Position numbers and translations under genes: made by a program. Positions 8,422 to 17,940 of a stretch of DNA of 52,039 nt are shown here, piece by piece. The DNA lies in the NCBI GenBank assembly GCA_017648105.1, contig JAGCJH010000047.1, forward strand, positions 1 to 52,039, given 5' to 3'. The notes below the pieces were generated by a model. That model did no database searches, was not told the DNA's origin, and was given only the letters and a program-made list of their open reading frames with translations. The first letter of the stretch is position 1, and every line of letters starts with the position of its first letter. This DNA is from Tidjanibacter sp. (GTDB lineage Bacteria; Bacteroidota; Bacteroidia; Bacteroidales; Rikenellaceae).

Positions 8422-10509
8422 CTATTTGTTTGCCCAAGGATCGGTGTAGCCCTTATTCTGTGTCCAGATGGGTTTGCCGTTCTCGTCACGGATTGCCCTC
8501 TCGATTACAGCGTAGGGAATGGGGAACCAGTTGCGGTAGCTATCGCTGCCGACAACATACTGAACATTCTTGTACTCATCGAAACGGATGAGGTCACGAC
8601 GACGCAACAACTCCCAGTAGAACTCCCTACCACGCTCGTCGAGGATCTGCTCAACACCCCAACCTGCGGGATCGCCATACACCTCTTTGTACTTATTAGC
8701 ACGAGCCTCTACATCGCCATCATTGTACTCGAAGTTACGAGCCAACATAGTTTTGAAATCGACAGAACCTGTGCCCGAAGCACCTTTACCACCACGCTTG
8801 ATAGCCTCCTCTTTGTTCCAGAGAATCTCTGCGTAGCGCATAATCACGAAGTCGTTGTCTGCCCAGCGTACCTTACCAGTCTTGTCCAACTCATATTTCC
8901 ACATACGAGCACCATCGTTGTAGGATGCGTCGTTGATGTCACGGAACTCGGGAACAATAATGGAGGGCACATCGATAGCCTGAGGAACGGTATAGTCTTT
9001 ACCAAGAGCCTCTGCCTCTTTCTCATCATACTCGGGATTGACCTCTGCATAGGTAGTGATGCGACCTTCGGTATCCAAAACGGGACCCAAGAACCAACCC
9101 CAACGCTTCTTAGCGGAGGTACCTGCATACCAAACAGTGCCCTCGGGGCGTTTGATACCCTCACGGATATATTTATCAACCTTGCCATCCTCGGTGTAGA
9201 TGGTGTCGATGATGAGCGAAGTCTCGATACCTACGCCACGCTCGGTGGTGTACTCATACTTGATCCACTCTTTGTTACCAACCTTAATGTGGGTTGTATC
9301 GGTCACAGTGTGGATGTCAATCTCGGTCTCATAGAACTCATTACCTGCACCACGAACATCATCGTTGCTCTTGAAGAGCTCCATAAATTTAGGACGAGCA
9401 CTGAAACCACACCAGGGTTTCTCTACCAAGTCCCAAGTCTGCTGGTGGTTGTAGTGGAGGGTCATAGCGAGCAGACGGAATTTGCTCGACATACTACCCC
9501 AGCTACGGTGGTCGAAGTTGTCGTTACCATCATCAACAGTCACAAAGATGTTCTCCACGCTATTCTCGTTGGCAATAGCAAAGTTGTCGAAGTAGCACTG
9601 CTCAATCTCATAGGAGCTTGCGCCAATAATTGCATCGCAGCACTCTACGCAGCAGGTGTAGAAGTCACCCTCATTTTTCAACCAACGAGCAGGGATAACC
9701 TGACGGGTATCGTTCTCGCCCTCACGCTCAGCCTCCGAACGGATGAAGTATTTGTCGGAGAACACTTTGTTTGCAAACGAGCCCTCCTCGCCATCTTCGG
9801 CATAGGACTCTGCATTGAGGTAAAGACGGGAGAGAAGACCATAAGCGAAGCCCTGAGTTACACGACCATAGTAGCTTGCACGGTTGCCTGTCGAAACAGC
9901 GGTCATATTGGGTGCATTACGCTCCAAGCAAGCAACCAAGTGCGACCATACATCAGCAGGCTCCATCAGAGGATCTTTGTACTCCTGCTTGAAGTTCTCA
10001 ATGTAGGGCAAGCGACCAAAGCAGTCGAAGAGGAGGTAGAAGTAGTAGGTACGAAGTACCTCCAACTCGCCTACGAATGCGTCGTAGTTTTTACCAATGC
10101 TCTCCTTGTAGTTGGGCATAGTGTTAAGAATCTGGTTGCATCGTACTGCACCAGAGATAGTGGTGTCCCAGATGTTGCGGAATGCCTCACCGAACGAGTC
10201 CCAAGTGTGTACATTGATACTTGTCCAGTAGCCACCATCCGACCAGTCTGCACCCTCATTACGAGGAGGGCAAGCAGCCTCATCCGAAGTCAAGGAGTTC
10301 ACACCCCAGTAGCCCCAGTGATCGTGAATCCATTTGAGGTCAGCGTATGCCTGACCAATAACCATTACTGCACCGTCGGGATCGGACATCATATCCTCAA
10401 CGGAGGGGTTGCCGAAGTTATCCTCACCCAAAAGACTCTCGGTAAACTCAGTACACGAAGTCATCGAGAGGGTGAAGGCAGCAGCCAATATATAAAACAA
10501 TCTTTTCAT
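8422..10509 (-). CDS. susD: SusD/RagB family nutrient-binding lipoprotein
   Basis: A 695-residue SusD-family protein with signal peptide and lipobox (LSMTSCTE, Cys19). The typical N-terminal region (AYADLKWIHDHW, FRNIWDTTISGAVRCNQIL) and helical TPR-like core (ELEVLRTYYFYLLFDCFG) are clear. The C-terminal part (LDERGREFYWELLRRRDLIR) is the diagnostic SusD ending. It forms the lid of the SusC channel and binds starch oligosaccharide at the surface. It is longer than the 551-residue B. theta SusD, so it has extra loops. It begins 23 bp after susC, the usual tightly coupled pair. Confidence 0.93.
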   Translation of the reverse strand: MKRLFYILAAAFTLSMTSCTEFTESLLGEDNFGNPSVEDMMSDPDGAVMVIGQAYADLKWIHDHWGYWGVNSLTSDEAACPPRNEGADWSDGGYWTSINVHTWDSFGEAFRNIWDTTISGAVRCNQILNTMPNYKESIGKNYDAFVGELEVLRTYYFYLLFDCFGRLPYIENFKQEYKDPLMEPADVWSHLVACLERNAPNMTAVSTGNRASYYGRVTQGFAYGLLSRLYLNAESYAEDGEEGSFANKVFSDKYFIRSEAEREGENDTRQVIPARWLKNEGDFYTCCVECCDAIIGASSYEIEQCYFDNFAIANENSVENIFVTVDDGNDNFDHRSWGSMSSKFRLLAMTLHYNHQQTWDLVEKPWCGFSARPKFMELFKSNDDVRGAGNEFYETEIDIHTVTDTTHIKVGNKEWIKYEYTTERGVGIETSLIIDTIYTEDGKVDKYIREGIKRPEGTVWYAGTSAKKRWGWFLGPVLDTEGRITTYAEVNPEYDEKEAEALGKDYTVPQAIDVPSIIVPEFRDINDASYNDGARMWKYELDKTGKVRWADNDFVIMRYAEILWNKEEAIKRGGKGASGTGSVDFKTMLARNFEYNDGDVEARANKYKEVYGDPAGWGVEQILDERGREFYWELLRRRDLIRFDEYKNVQYVVGSDSYRNWFPIPYAVIERAIRDENGKPIWTQNKGYTDPWANK

Positions 10510-10532
10510 ATCCTTATTCTCTTCTCGTTTGA

Positions 10533-13500
10533 TTAGTTAAAAGTCAAGTTTACACCAACCAAGAAGGTTGCAACTGTGGGGTAGAAATCAACATAGTCGA
10601 TACCGGCGTTACCAACGCTGGTTGTATCAACCTCGGGATCCTGACCAGAGTAGTTGGTGAGGGTAAAGAGGTTCTGACCTGTGATGTAAACACGCAAGTT
10701 CTCGATTGCACTGCCCTCGGGAAGTTTGTGGTTGTAACCGATAGTGATGTTGTCGAGCTTCATATAGGAGCCGTCCTCCAAGTAGTAGTCCGAGAAGCGG
10801 GACTTATTGGTCAAAACAACCTCCTTGCGATACTCCTTACCAAAGAGATTCTCTCGGGGATTAACAATATCCTCCATAAACACTGCACCCTTAACTGCGG
10901 TGGTAGGACCGTATGCCCAGCGAGTCATATTGAGCACCTGGTTGCCCACAACACCACGGAAGAAGACGGTTGCGTCGAAATTCTTGTAGCGGAGGGTGTT
11001 GTTCCAACCGAAAGTGAAGATAGGCTGTGCGTTACCAACAACCTGACGGTATGCCTCAGTAGCACCCGAGTCGGAAACCACGAACTCGTTGCTATCCTCA
11101 CGAGTGTAGAACATCCAAGTACCATCGCTCTTGAAACCTGCAAAGCGGTAGCCATAGAACGAACCTACCTGCTCGCCCTCACGAATAACCTGAGTGTTCA
11201 TATTCATAATACCGTTGCCACCAACGCCACCCGAAGTAGTCTCCTTGTAGTTGAAGCCCTGAGCCTCGTCGGAGAGTTGGGTAATATAGTTGCGGTTGAA
11301 CGCAATGGTGGGGGTAGTAGTCCAAGTAAAGTTCTTGGTGCGGATTACATCTGCATTGAGAATCAACTCAACACCGTAGCTATCCATCACACCAGCATTT
11401 GCAAGCAAGCTGCTGTACTGGTAGGGAGGCGAAGGAACAGCATACTCCCAGAGGAGGTCCTCAGTGTGGCGATAGTAAACATCCAAGCTACCATAGAAGC
11501 GGTTGTCTGCAAGAGCATAGTCCAAACCGAAGTTATACTCGTGTTTCTTCTCCCAACGGAGGTCGGGGTTTGCATTCTGGCTGAAACCGTAGGTATATAC
11601 ATACGAGTTATTGTACCAGAACGAACCGCTGTTGGAGAGCAACTCAACCGATTTGAGGTTGCTGCCGAGGTCGTTACCAGTCACACCATAACCCAAACGA
11701 ACTTTCAAGTCATTAACCCAGTCAGCGCCCATCATAAAGTCCTCCTGATTAACCCTCCAACCGAGCGAAATAGCAGGGAACCAACCCCACTTGTGGTTTG
11801 CACCAAAGCGAGAGGAGCCCTCACGACGGATCGAAGCCGAAAGCAAGTATTTGCCATCGTAGGAGTAGTTTACACGACCGAAGGCAGCAGCAAGTTTGTT
11901 GGTGCTACGACCCGAGCCAATGTTCATATTGGTCTTATTGGGGTCACCGTTACCAATCTGGTAGTATTTGATGTCGCCAGTGGGGAAGCCGCTATTGGTC
12001 ATATTCGACCAGTCGCTGAAAAAGTGCTGGTAGGATACACCTGCAACAGCAGTTACGCTGTGTACATCCTGCGACCACACATAGTCTGCGGTAATCTCCA
12101 CGAGTTTGTTCAAGTTCATACTGTTGCTGCGACCACCCATATTCGAGCCACCTGCGTCGGAGTTCACAATGCCGTTGTACCAATAGTCACGGTTGTCGCC
12201 CTCCTCCAATGCTCCAAATGCGCTAAGAGTAAGACCATCCAAAAGCTGGTAGGAAGCCTTAATCGAGCCACGGAAGAAGTTACCATCGCCATAGCTCTCC
12301 CTCTGATTCATATTCTCAACAGGGTTGCTCTCGCCAGAGCCCAGGGGATAGTAGTATCCGTTTTCGTTAGCGGTATCGTAGATAGGATAGGTGGGGTTGA
12401 GGGTAGCAGCCTGCTCAAACGAGCCACAGAACTTATCGTTGCGATACTGCATATACGAAAGGTCATACTGCAAGTTGAGTTTGCCATCGAGAGCCTTCTG
12501 CGAAACAGCAATCTTCGCCATTGTCTCCTCACGCTTGGAGGTCTTTGCAATACCCTCTGCGCTCTTGTTGGTCACAGCAGCACGATAGTTGAAGTTCTGC
12601 GACGAGCCAACGATTGCCACATTGTTGTGGTATGTGAATGCTACGGGGCGGCACAAAGCGCTTACCCAGTCGGTCTCGTAGGTGTTACCCGACTTGTCGG
12701 TGTAGGGTACCGAAGCAACCTTACCATCCGACAATGCGCTCAGATTGACATACTCCTCTGCGTTTGACATACCCATATCGCCATTGCGCACCGAAGCCGA
12801 TACATAACCCGAGTACTCAACCGAAGTTTTAGCCTCTTTCGAGAAGTTCTCGCCACGCTTGGTTGTGATGATAATCACACCATTGGTACCACGAGTACCA
12901 TAGATTGCCGCAGCCGAACCGTCTTTAAGAACATCCATCGAAGCAATCTCATCGTTGGAGATGTTGTCGATATTGCTCACGGGCACACCATCCACAATGA
13001 ACAAAGGCGAGGTACCTGCACCCTTATCGAGGGTCGAGAAACCACGAATCTGCATACTATAACCAGTGCTGGTAGGGTCCGAAGTGGTCTTGATAATGTT
13101 AAGACCTGCAACCTTACCCTGCAACATTCCCACAGGATTGGTTTTGATACCCTGATTGAAGTCCTCCGATTTCAGACTTGCAACAGAGCCAGTAACCTCT
13201 TTCTTCTTCTGCGAGCCATAACCCACCATCACAATCTCCTCGATCTGGTGTGCGCTCTCTTCGAGAGTAAAGTCGATGGTTGTGCGACCTGCAACGGGCT
13301 CGTATGCGTCGGTGTAACCAACATAGCTCACCCACAAGGTTGCATTTTTGTCCACATTGATAGTGTACGAGCCATCATAGCTTGTGATGGTACCCAAACC
13401 CGTAGTCATATCCGACACGGTTGCACCAATCACAGGCTCGCCTTTGGCATCTTTCACAACACCCGATACGGATGCTTTCTGTGCAAGCGCACTTGCGCTA

Positions 13501-13562
13501 AACACCACAAGCATTACGATCAAGGAAAGTGCCTTCCTAAAACTTAGTGAATGTTTTAACAT
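10533..13562 (-). CDS. susC: SusC/RagA TonB-dependent starch oligosaccharide transporter
   Basis: A 1009-residue outer-membrane transporter. The start at 13562 (MLKHSLSFRKAL) gives a proper signal peptide ending near ALAQK; the frame is open to 13736, but that extension lacks family features. Order: carboxypeptidase-regulatory-like domain (VSGVVKDAKGEPVIGATV), a TonB-box-like EEIVMVGYGSQKKK, plug domain (PLFIVDGVPVSN, ISNDEIASMDVLKDGSAAAI) and a 22-strand barrel ending in an aromatic/hydrophobic strand (FLVGVNLTFN). With SusD it imports maltooligosaccharides using TonB energy. A 177-bp leader with an inverted repeat separates it from malQ, so it may also have its own promoter. Confidence 0.95.
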   Translation of the reverse strand: MLKHSLSFRKALSLIVMLVVFSASALAQKASVSGVVKDAKGEPVIGATVSDMTTGLGTITSYDGSYTINVDKNATLWVSYVGYTDAYEPVAGRTTIDFTLEESAHQIEEIVMVGYGSQKKKEVTGSVASLKSEDFNQGIKTNPVGMLQGKVAGLNIIKTTSDPTSTGYSMQIRGFSTLDKGAGTSPLFIVDGVPVSNIDNISNDEIASMDVLKDGSAAAIYGTRGTNGVIIITTKRGENFSKEAKTSVEYSGYVSASVRNGDMGMSNAEEYVNLSALSDGKVASVPYTDKSGNTYETDWVSALCRPVAFTYHNNVAIVGSSQNFNYRAAVTNKSAEGIAKTSKREETMAKIAVSQKALDGKLNLQYDLSYMQYRNDKFCGSFEQAATLNPTYPIYDTANENGYYYPLGSGESNPVENMNQRESYGDGNFFRGSIKASYQLLDGLTLSAFGALEEGDNRDYWYNGIVNSDAGGSNMGGRSNSMNLNKLVEITADYVWSQDVHSVTAVAGVSYQHFFSDWSNMTNSGFPTGDIKYYQIGNGDPNKTNMNIGSGRSTNKLAAAFGRVNYSYDGKYLLSASIRREGSSRFGANHKWGWFPAISLGWRVNQEDFMMGADWVNDLKVRLGYGVTGNDLGSNLKSVELLSNSGSFWYNNSYVYTYGFSQNANPDLRWEKKHEYNFGLDYALADNRFYGSLDVYYRHTEDLLWEYAVPSPPYQYSSLLANAGVMDSYGVELILNADVIRTKNFTWTTTPTIAFNRNYITQLSDEAQGFNYKETTSGGVGGNGIMNMNTQVIREGEQVGSFYGYRFAGFKSDGTWMFYTREDSNEFVVSDSGATEAYRQVVGNAQPIFTFGWNNTLRYKNFDATVFFRGVVGNQVLNMTRWAYGPTTAVKGAVFMEDIVNPRENLFGKEYRKEVVLTNKSRFSDYYLEDGSYMKLDNITIGYNHKLPEGSAIENLRVYITGQNLFTLTNYSGQDPEVDTTSVGNAGIDYVDFYPTVATFLVGVNLTFN

Positions 13563-13610
13563 AAGCGATTTATTAGTTAATGTATTAAGTAGTTTTATCT
13601 CTTGGTTATC

Positions 13611-13632
13611 TTTGCCAATCGGCATTGGCAAA
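13611..13632. promoter_or_regulatory. Perfect 9-bp inverted repeat in the susC leader
   Basis: TTTGCCAAT (13611-13619) and ATTGGCAAA (13624-13632) are perfectly inverted around four bases, about 50 bp before the susC start. It overlaps the possible -7 element at 13629-13636. It could be a dimeric regulator's operator or a leader hairpin. Confidence 0.55.
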
Positions 13633-13636
13633 AATA
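13629..13636 (-). promoter_or_regulatory. Possible -7 element (TATTTTTG) before susC
   Basis: On the minus strand TATTTTTG fits TAnnTTTG and would start a transcript near 13622, inside the inverted repeat. No -33 element is recognisable, so an activator would be needed. Confidence 0.35.
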
Positions 13637-13688
13637 CTATTTTATTTTTATAATAGGTGTGCCCCGGGGATAACCTGCATCTTTGGCG

Positions 13689-13726
13689 GGACAAACCACC
13701 CATTTTTGAGGATGGGTGGCAAGTCC
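13689..13726 (-). terminator. Strong hairpin between malQ and susC
   Basis: CCACCCAT (13696-13703) pairs with ATGGGTGG (13712-13719), extended by GGAC/GTCC at 13689-13692 and 13723-13726. It lies directly after the malQ stop. On the minus strand only a short T stretch follows, so it looks like an attenuator or RNA-processing hairpin that sets SusC levels relative to upstream genes. Confidence 0.5.
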
Positions 13727-13739
13727 ACTTTTCCAAAAA

Positions 13740-16049
13740 TTACCTACCCGAAGACTCAACCATACCCTTAATCTGCTCGTTGAGCGACTCCTTGGTGAGA
13801 AGCTCCTCCACAGTCAGGTGCATACGATAGCGCCAGTAGTGGTTTGCGATTGCGGGAATGTTGATACGCTCGCTATCGGCATCTGCCTTGCGAACGCTCT
13901 CGTCGATCGACAACCAATCCTGCAAGGGGAGGATTGTGAGTGCCGAGGGCGAAAGAAGGTGGTTATTCACGATGGTGCGGCAAATCTCGCCACTTGCATC
14001 AGCGGGTGCGTTGCCCTGCTTCCAGAGAATCTCGTTGTAGTATGCCTGAGTGGTTGCCCAATCCTCACGCCACCAGCCACGAATGGTGCTTGTGTCGTGC
14101 GAACCTGTGGTGCAGACCGAAGCATAGGGGTAGCGGTTGGTGTAGCCGAACTTATCCTCGGGGTCTTTGGGCATACGCTGAACTTCGAGCGAAAGGATGC
14201 CGAGATTCTGCATCACGGGACCTACGCAAGCAGGCACCATACCGAGGTCCTCGCCGCAGCACATCATATTGGTTGCATCCACGAGTGCGGGGAGTTTCTC
14301 CATTGCAAGTGCGCCCCAGAAGTCATTGTGGCGACGGTAGAAGAAGTCGTTGTAGAGTTCGTTGAACCTCTCCTTCTCCCAGTTCGAGAGCCACTGGTAG
14401 CTCTTGGTGTGCTGTGCCGAGATGCGGGGGTGGAAGTGACCGGGTTTGCGGGGATCCTCAATGAAGAGCACCTCGCCAGTCAATCCATAGAGTGCATTCT
14501 TAACTTTGTCATTCTTATCGCCAAGAGCCTCCAAAATCTGGCGCTGGGTGCGATACTCGGGCTTCAACGAGAAGTAGCCATTATCCTTAGCGTCGAGGTA
14601 GGGGGTCCAGTCCTCGCCACAGAAGTATTCGCCGAGGTAGTCCCAGTGAATCTGAGGCTCAACATACCTCTCACGATTCATAGGCATACCCCTCTGTGCC
14701 AACTCATCGTAGCTGTATGGCATTGCGGGGTTGAAGTAGCCGAGAAGACCCACAATCGAATCCATAGGAATCTCCCAGATGCGGAAGAAGCCAAGGATGT
14801 GGTCGATACGGTACAAATCGAAGTAGTCTGCCATCTTCTCGAAGCGGCGTTTCCACCAAGCGTAGCCATCCTGAGCCATAACCTCCCAGTTGTAGGTGGG
14901 GAAGCCCCAGTTCTGACCATCTGCCGAGAAATCATCTGGTGGAGCACCCGCCTGGCAGTTCATATTGAAGAGGCGAGCGTCGCTCCAAGCCTCCACAGAG
15001 TCACGCGAAATACCGATTGGAATATCGCCTTTGAGCACTACGCCAAGCGAACGGCAGTATGCCACGCTCTCTTTGAGCTGGCGGTCGAGCTGATACTGCA
15101 ACCAGAAGTAAATAGCCACCTTATTGTACTCCTTGAAGGAGGGGTCGATGAGTTTCTCAACGAGTTTGGTGGAATAGGTGGCATCCTTACCCCACGCTTG
15201 GAAGTTTGCGGTGCCATTCTTATCCCTCAGGTAGCAGAAAGCCGCATATTTATCGAGCCAATCTTTGTTTGCCTCATAGAATTTTGCGAAAGCTTTGGTG
15301 CCGAGGGTGCGTTTGCCACTCTTGGCGAAAGCCTTGCGGATGAAGTCGAACTTCATCTTAACAACTGCGTCGTAGTCACAGAACTCCAACGAGTTGAGCC
15401 TATCGAGCTCCTCGCCCTCTGCGCCAAGCTCACGAATGGAGAGGTACATAGGGTTGAGTGCAAAGATGGAGATTGCGCTATAAGGATAGGAATCCCTCCA
15501 CGAGAAGGTCTGGGTGGTGTCGTTGATGGGGAGAATCTGGATGATTTTCTGACCAGTAGCCACTGCCCACTCGCCCATCTTCTTCAAATCCACAAAGTCA
15601 CCAACGCCCTGACTCTGCTCGGTGCGAAGCGAGAATACGGGGATTGCCACACCTGCGCCCTTCCAGTCGAAGTTGCCTCGGAAGGTTGCGTCGATGTGCT
15701 CGCTCTCCATCTCACCGCACACATAGTAGCGACGGTTGTAGCCATCCTCCCACCAAGTCGAGCCATTCTCCTTGATGATGAATTTATACTCGAACTCGTC
15801 GCCCAATTTCGACAAATCGAGAGCGACAGTCCAGTAGGGGTAGGAGCTGAGTGTGAGGGGCACAGCCTTCTCTGCATCCCAGCAACCGAGCACCTCGCTG
15901 CTACCCACGATGTAGAGCCTCTGCGAGGGGCGTGCTGTGGGAGCATAAACCCTCAACGAGAGGGTGTACTTTGCCTTACTTTTAACCTCCTTCTCCGAGG
16001 GGAAGAAGGTCGCAAAAGGCGAAGTCTCATAAATGTTTTTCATCTGCAA
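13740..16049 (-). CDS. malQ: 4-alpha-glucanotransferase (GH77) with N-terminal CBM20
   Basis: A 769-residue amylomaltase-type enzyme that disproportionates maltooligosaccharides in the cytoplasm; no signal peptide is present. Residues about 28-125 form a starch-binding CBM20 (GSSEVLGCWDAEKAVPL, EYKFII). The GH77 barrel has the expected catalytic residues: nucleophile Asp in YRIDHILGFFRIWEIP (near residue 413), acid/base Glu in CGEDLGMVP (near 598) and the transition-state Asp in SHDTSTIRGWW (near 651). The architecture resembles plant DPE2, but with one visible CBM20. It lies 18 bp after susA. The second Met (16043) is an equally good start. Confidence 0.92.
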   Translation of the reverse strand: MQMKNIYETSPFATFFPSEKEVKSKAKYTLSLRVYAPTARPSQRLYIVGSSEVLGCWDAEKAVPLTLSSYPYWTVALDLSKLGDEFEYKFIIKENGSTWWEDGYNRRYYVCGEMESEHIDATFRGNFDWKGAGVAIPVFSLRTEQSQGVGDFVDLKKMGEWAVATGQKIIQILPINDTTQTFSWRDSYPYSAISIFALNPMYLSIRELGAEGEELDRLNSLEFCDYDAVVKMKFDFIRKAFAKSGKRTLGTKAFAKFYEANKDWLDKYAAFCYLRDKNGTANFQAWGKDATYSTKLVEKLIDPSFKEYNKVAIYFWLQYQLDRQLKESVAYCRSLGVVLKGDIPIGISRDSVEAWSDARLFNMNCQAGAPPDDFSADGQNWGFPTYNWEVMAQDGYAWWKRRFEKMADYFDLYRIDHILGFFRIWEIPMDSIVGLLGYFNPAMPYSYDELAQRGMPMNRERYVEPQIHWDYLGEYFCGEDWTPYLDAKDNGYFSLKPEYRTQRQILEALGDKNDKVKNALYGLTGEVLFIEDPRKPGHFHPRISAQHTKSYQWLSNWEKERFNELYNDFFYRRHNDFWGALAMEKLPALVDATNMMCCGEDLGMVPACVGPVMQNLGILSLEVQRMPKDPEDKFGYTNRYPYASVCTTGSHDTSTIRGWWREDWATTQAYYNEILWKQGNAPADASGEICRTIVNNHLLSPSALTILPLQDWLSIDESVRKADADSERINIPAIANHYWRYRMHLTVEELLTKESLNEQIKGMVESSGR

Positions 16050-16067
16050 TATCTGTATTTTTGATTA

Positions 16068-17906
16068 CTATTTGATAAACTCAATAACATCACAACCATA
16101 AGCCTCCACAGCCTCCGAGCCCGAAGCAGTCACGCTCTTGCCTGTGAGGATGCTACGACCCACCATACCTGCGGGGATAACCTCCTCATAGTCACTCCAA
16201 GTGAGGGGGCGCTCATCGCCTGCGAAGTTGGTGATGGTCAAAACCACCTTCTCCTCATTGTGGCGAGCAAAAACATAGAGGTTGTCTGTGCGGTAGAACT
16301 GTGTGAGAGCGCCACTCTGCACCACGGGCTCCGAGTTGCGGTAGCGGAGCAAGGTGCGGGTGTGCTCAAAGGCTGCCTGCTCGTCGGCAGTGCGACCCTC
16401 GGCAGTGAACTTATTGTTCTTGTCGCCCTTCCAGCCACCCTCAAACTCCTTACGAGAGCCGCCGTGACCCATAGCCATATCGCTCGAACGCATCATAATC
16501 TCGGTACCATAGAGCAACTGAGGCACGCCACGAGTCATCGAGATAATAGCCATACCGATTTTATACTTCCTCACATCGCCATCAATAGTATCGGCAAAGC
16601 GCTCAATATCGTGGTTGTCGAGGAAGGTTAGAAGTGTGTTGGGATTTGCATAGAGGAAGTCCTGCATAATCGACGCATAGACGCCGTGACCACCCCACAT
16701 CCAACCCTCGGGATGCGAGGAAAGACCCATCGAAATCTTCTCCTGCAAGGGGAAGTCCATAACAGAAGGCAGACCACTCGAATAGCCGTCACGGTTGTTG
16801 CTATCGCCCTCCCAGTATGCGCAGATTGCGGGAACAGAGTTCCAGCACTCGCCAACAATGTTGAGGTTGGGATACTCGTTGAGAATCGAGCGAGTCCAGC
16901 GAGCCATACTCCACTTCTCGTTGTAGGGGAAGGTATCGACCCTCAGACCATCCAAGTTTGCCCACTCAATCCACCAGCAGTAGAGCTGGGTGTAATAGTT
17001 GAGCACCAGGGGATTCTCCAAGTTGGTGTCGGGCATCGAGTAGTCAAACCAACCCTCCACCATCATCTTCTGGTCACGGGTGGAGCGATTTACGGGGTCC
17101 GACTGCATCATCCAGCCGTGATTTGTGATGAAGGGAGCCTTCTCGCTATGCACCCAGTCACTCGAAGGGAAGTCGCCTGCCCACCAGTGAGCCGTACCGC
17201 AGTGGTTGGTCACAACATCGAAAATCACTTTGATACCCCTCTTGTGGCACTCATTCACAAACTCCTTATAGAGCTCATTGCTACCATAGCGGGGGTCAAT
17301 CTGGTAGTAATCCGAGGTGGAGTAGCCGTGATAGGAAGCAAAGCCCTCGTTGTCGAGAGTCACGGGGGTGTTCCAGATTGCGGTCACGCCCAAATCTGCC
17401 AAGTAGTCGAGGTGGTCGATAATACCCTGAATGTCGCCACCGTGACGACCGAAGGGCTCATTGCGATTGCAACCCTCCGCACACGCCTCAACGGTGTCGT
17501 TAGACTCGTCGCCATTGGCAAACCTATCGGGCATAATCAGATAGACAACATCTTTCGAGCTGAAACTCTCCCTCTCTGCCGAGCCCTCACGACGGTTGTC
17601 GATGTGGTAGGAGAAGGTGTGTTTCTTACGACCCTTGGTGAGTGTAATGTTCCAATCGCCAGCCTTCTTCACATCCAAATCAAGGAAGAGATAGTTGGGG
17701 TTGTCGGTGCGGATGATGCTCTTCAAGGTAAGACCTTCGCCATCAACCGACACCTCCGAGCCTGCAATCTCCTCGCCGTGGAGCATCAATTGCAGGGGGG
17801 TCTTCATATTGGTAAACCACGAAAGTGGCTCCACACGATCAACCTTCTGTGCGCTCAACGAGAGCACACAGAGGGTTGTCATAATGGTTACAAAAATTTT
17901 CTTCAT
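16068..17906 (-). CDS. susA: Periplasmic neopullulanase / alpha-amylase (GH13), SusA type
   Basis: A 612-residue GH13 enzyme with a signal peptide (residues 1-20, ending SLSAQ). The length agrees with the roughly 617-residue B. theta SusA. An N-terminal Ig-like domain (about 22-115) of the neopullulanase/cyclomaltodextrinase type precedes the barrel. The conserved regions are I DVVTNHCG, II GLRVDTFPY (nucleophile Asp near 324), III VGECW (acid/base Glu near 350) and IV FLDNHDIERF (Asp near 432), so it should be active. It cuts imported maltooligosaccharides in the periplasm. It sits between the surface amylase gene (34-bp gap) and malQ (18-bp gap). Confidence 0.9.
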   Translation of the reverse strand: MKKIFVTIMTTLCVLSLSAQKVDRVEPLSWFTNMKTPLQLMLHGEEIAGSEVSVDGEGLTLKSIIRTDNPNYLFLDLDVKKAGDWNITLTKGRKKHTFSYHIDNRREGSAERESFSSKDVVYLIMPDRFANGDESNDTVEACAEGCNRNEPFGRHGGDIQGIIDHLDYLADLGVTAIWNTPVTLDNEGFASYHGYSTSDYYQIDPRYGSNELYKEFVNECHKRGIKVIFDVVTNHCGTAHWWAGDFPSSDWVHSEKAPFITNHGWMMQSDPVNRSTRDQKMMVEGWFDYSMPDTNLENPLVLNYYTQLYCWWIEWANLDGLRVDTFPYNEKWSMARWTRSILNEYPNLNIVGECWNSVPAICAYWEGDSNNRDGYSSGLPSVMDFPLQEKISMGLSSHPEGWMWGGHGVYASIMQDFLYANPNTLLTFLDNHDIERFADTIDGDVRKYKIGMAIISMTRGVPQLLYGTEIMMRSSDMAMGHGGSRKEFEGGWKGDKNNKFTAEGRTADEQAAFEHTRTLLRYRNSEPVVQSGALTQFYRTDNLYVFARHNEEKVVLTITNFAGDERPLTWSDYEEVIPAGMVGRSILTGKSVTASGSEAVEAYGCDVIEFIK

Positions 17907-17940
17907 CTGTTTTTCGCCTTTTAAGGTGGTGTTGGACAGA

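Noticed and set aside
8398..10536. Long plus-strand open frame of about 712 codons opposite susD
   Set aside because: It is antisense to an unmistakable SusD gene. The core genes' codon bias leaves few stop codons on the opposite strand. Similar long frames lie opposite susE, susC, malQ and susA (6640-8382, 10728-12767, 13716-16064, 16686-17924), and none has family features.
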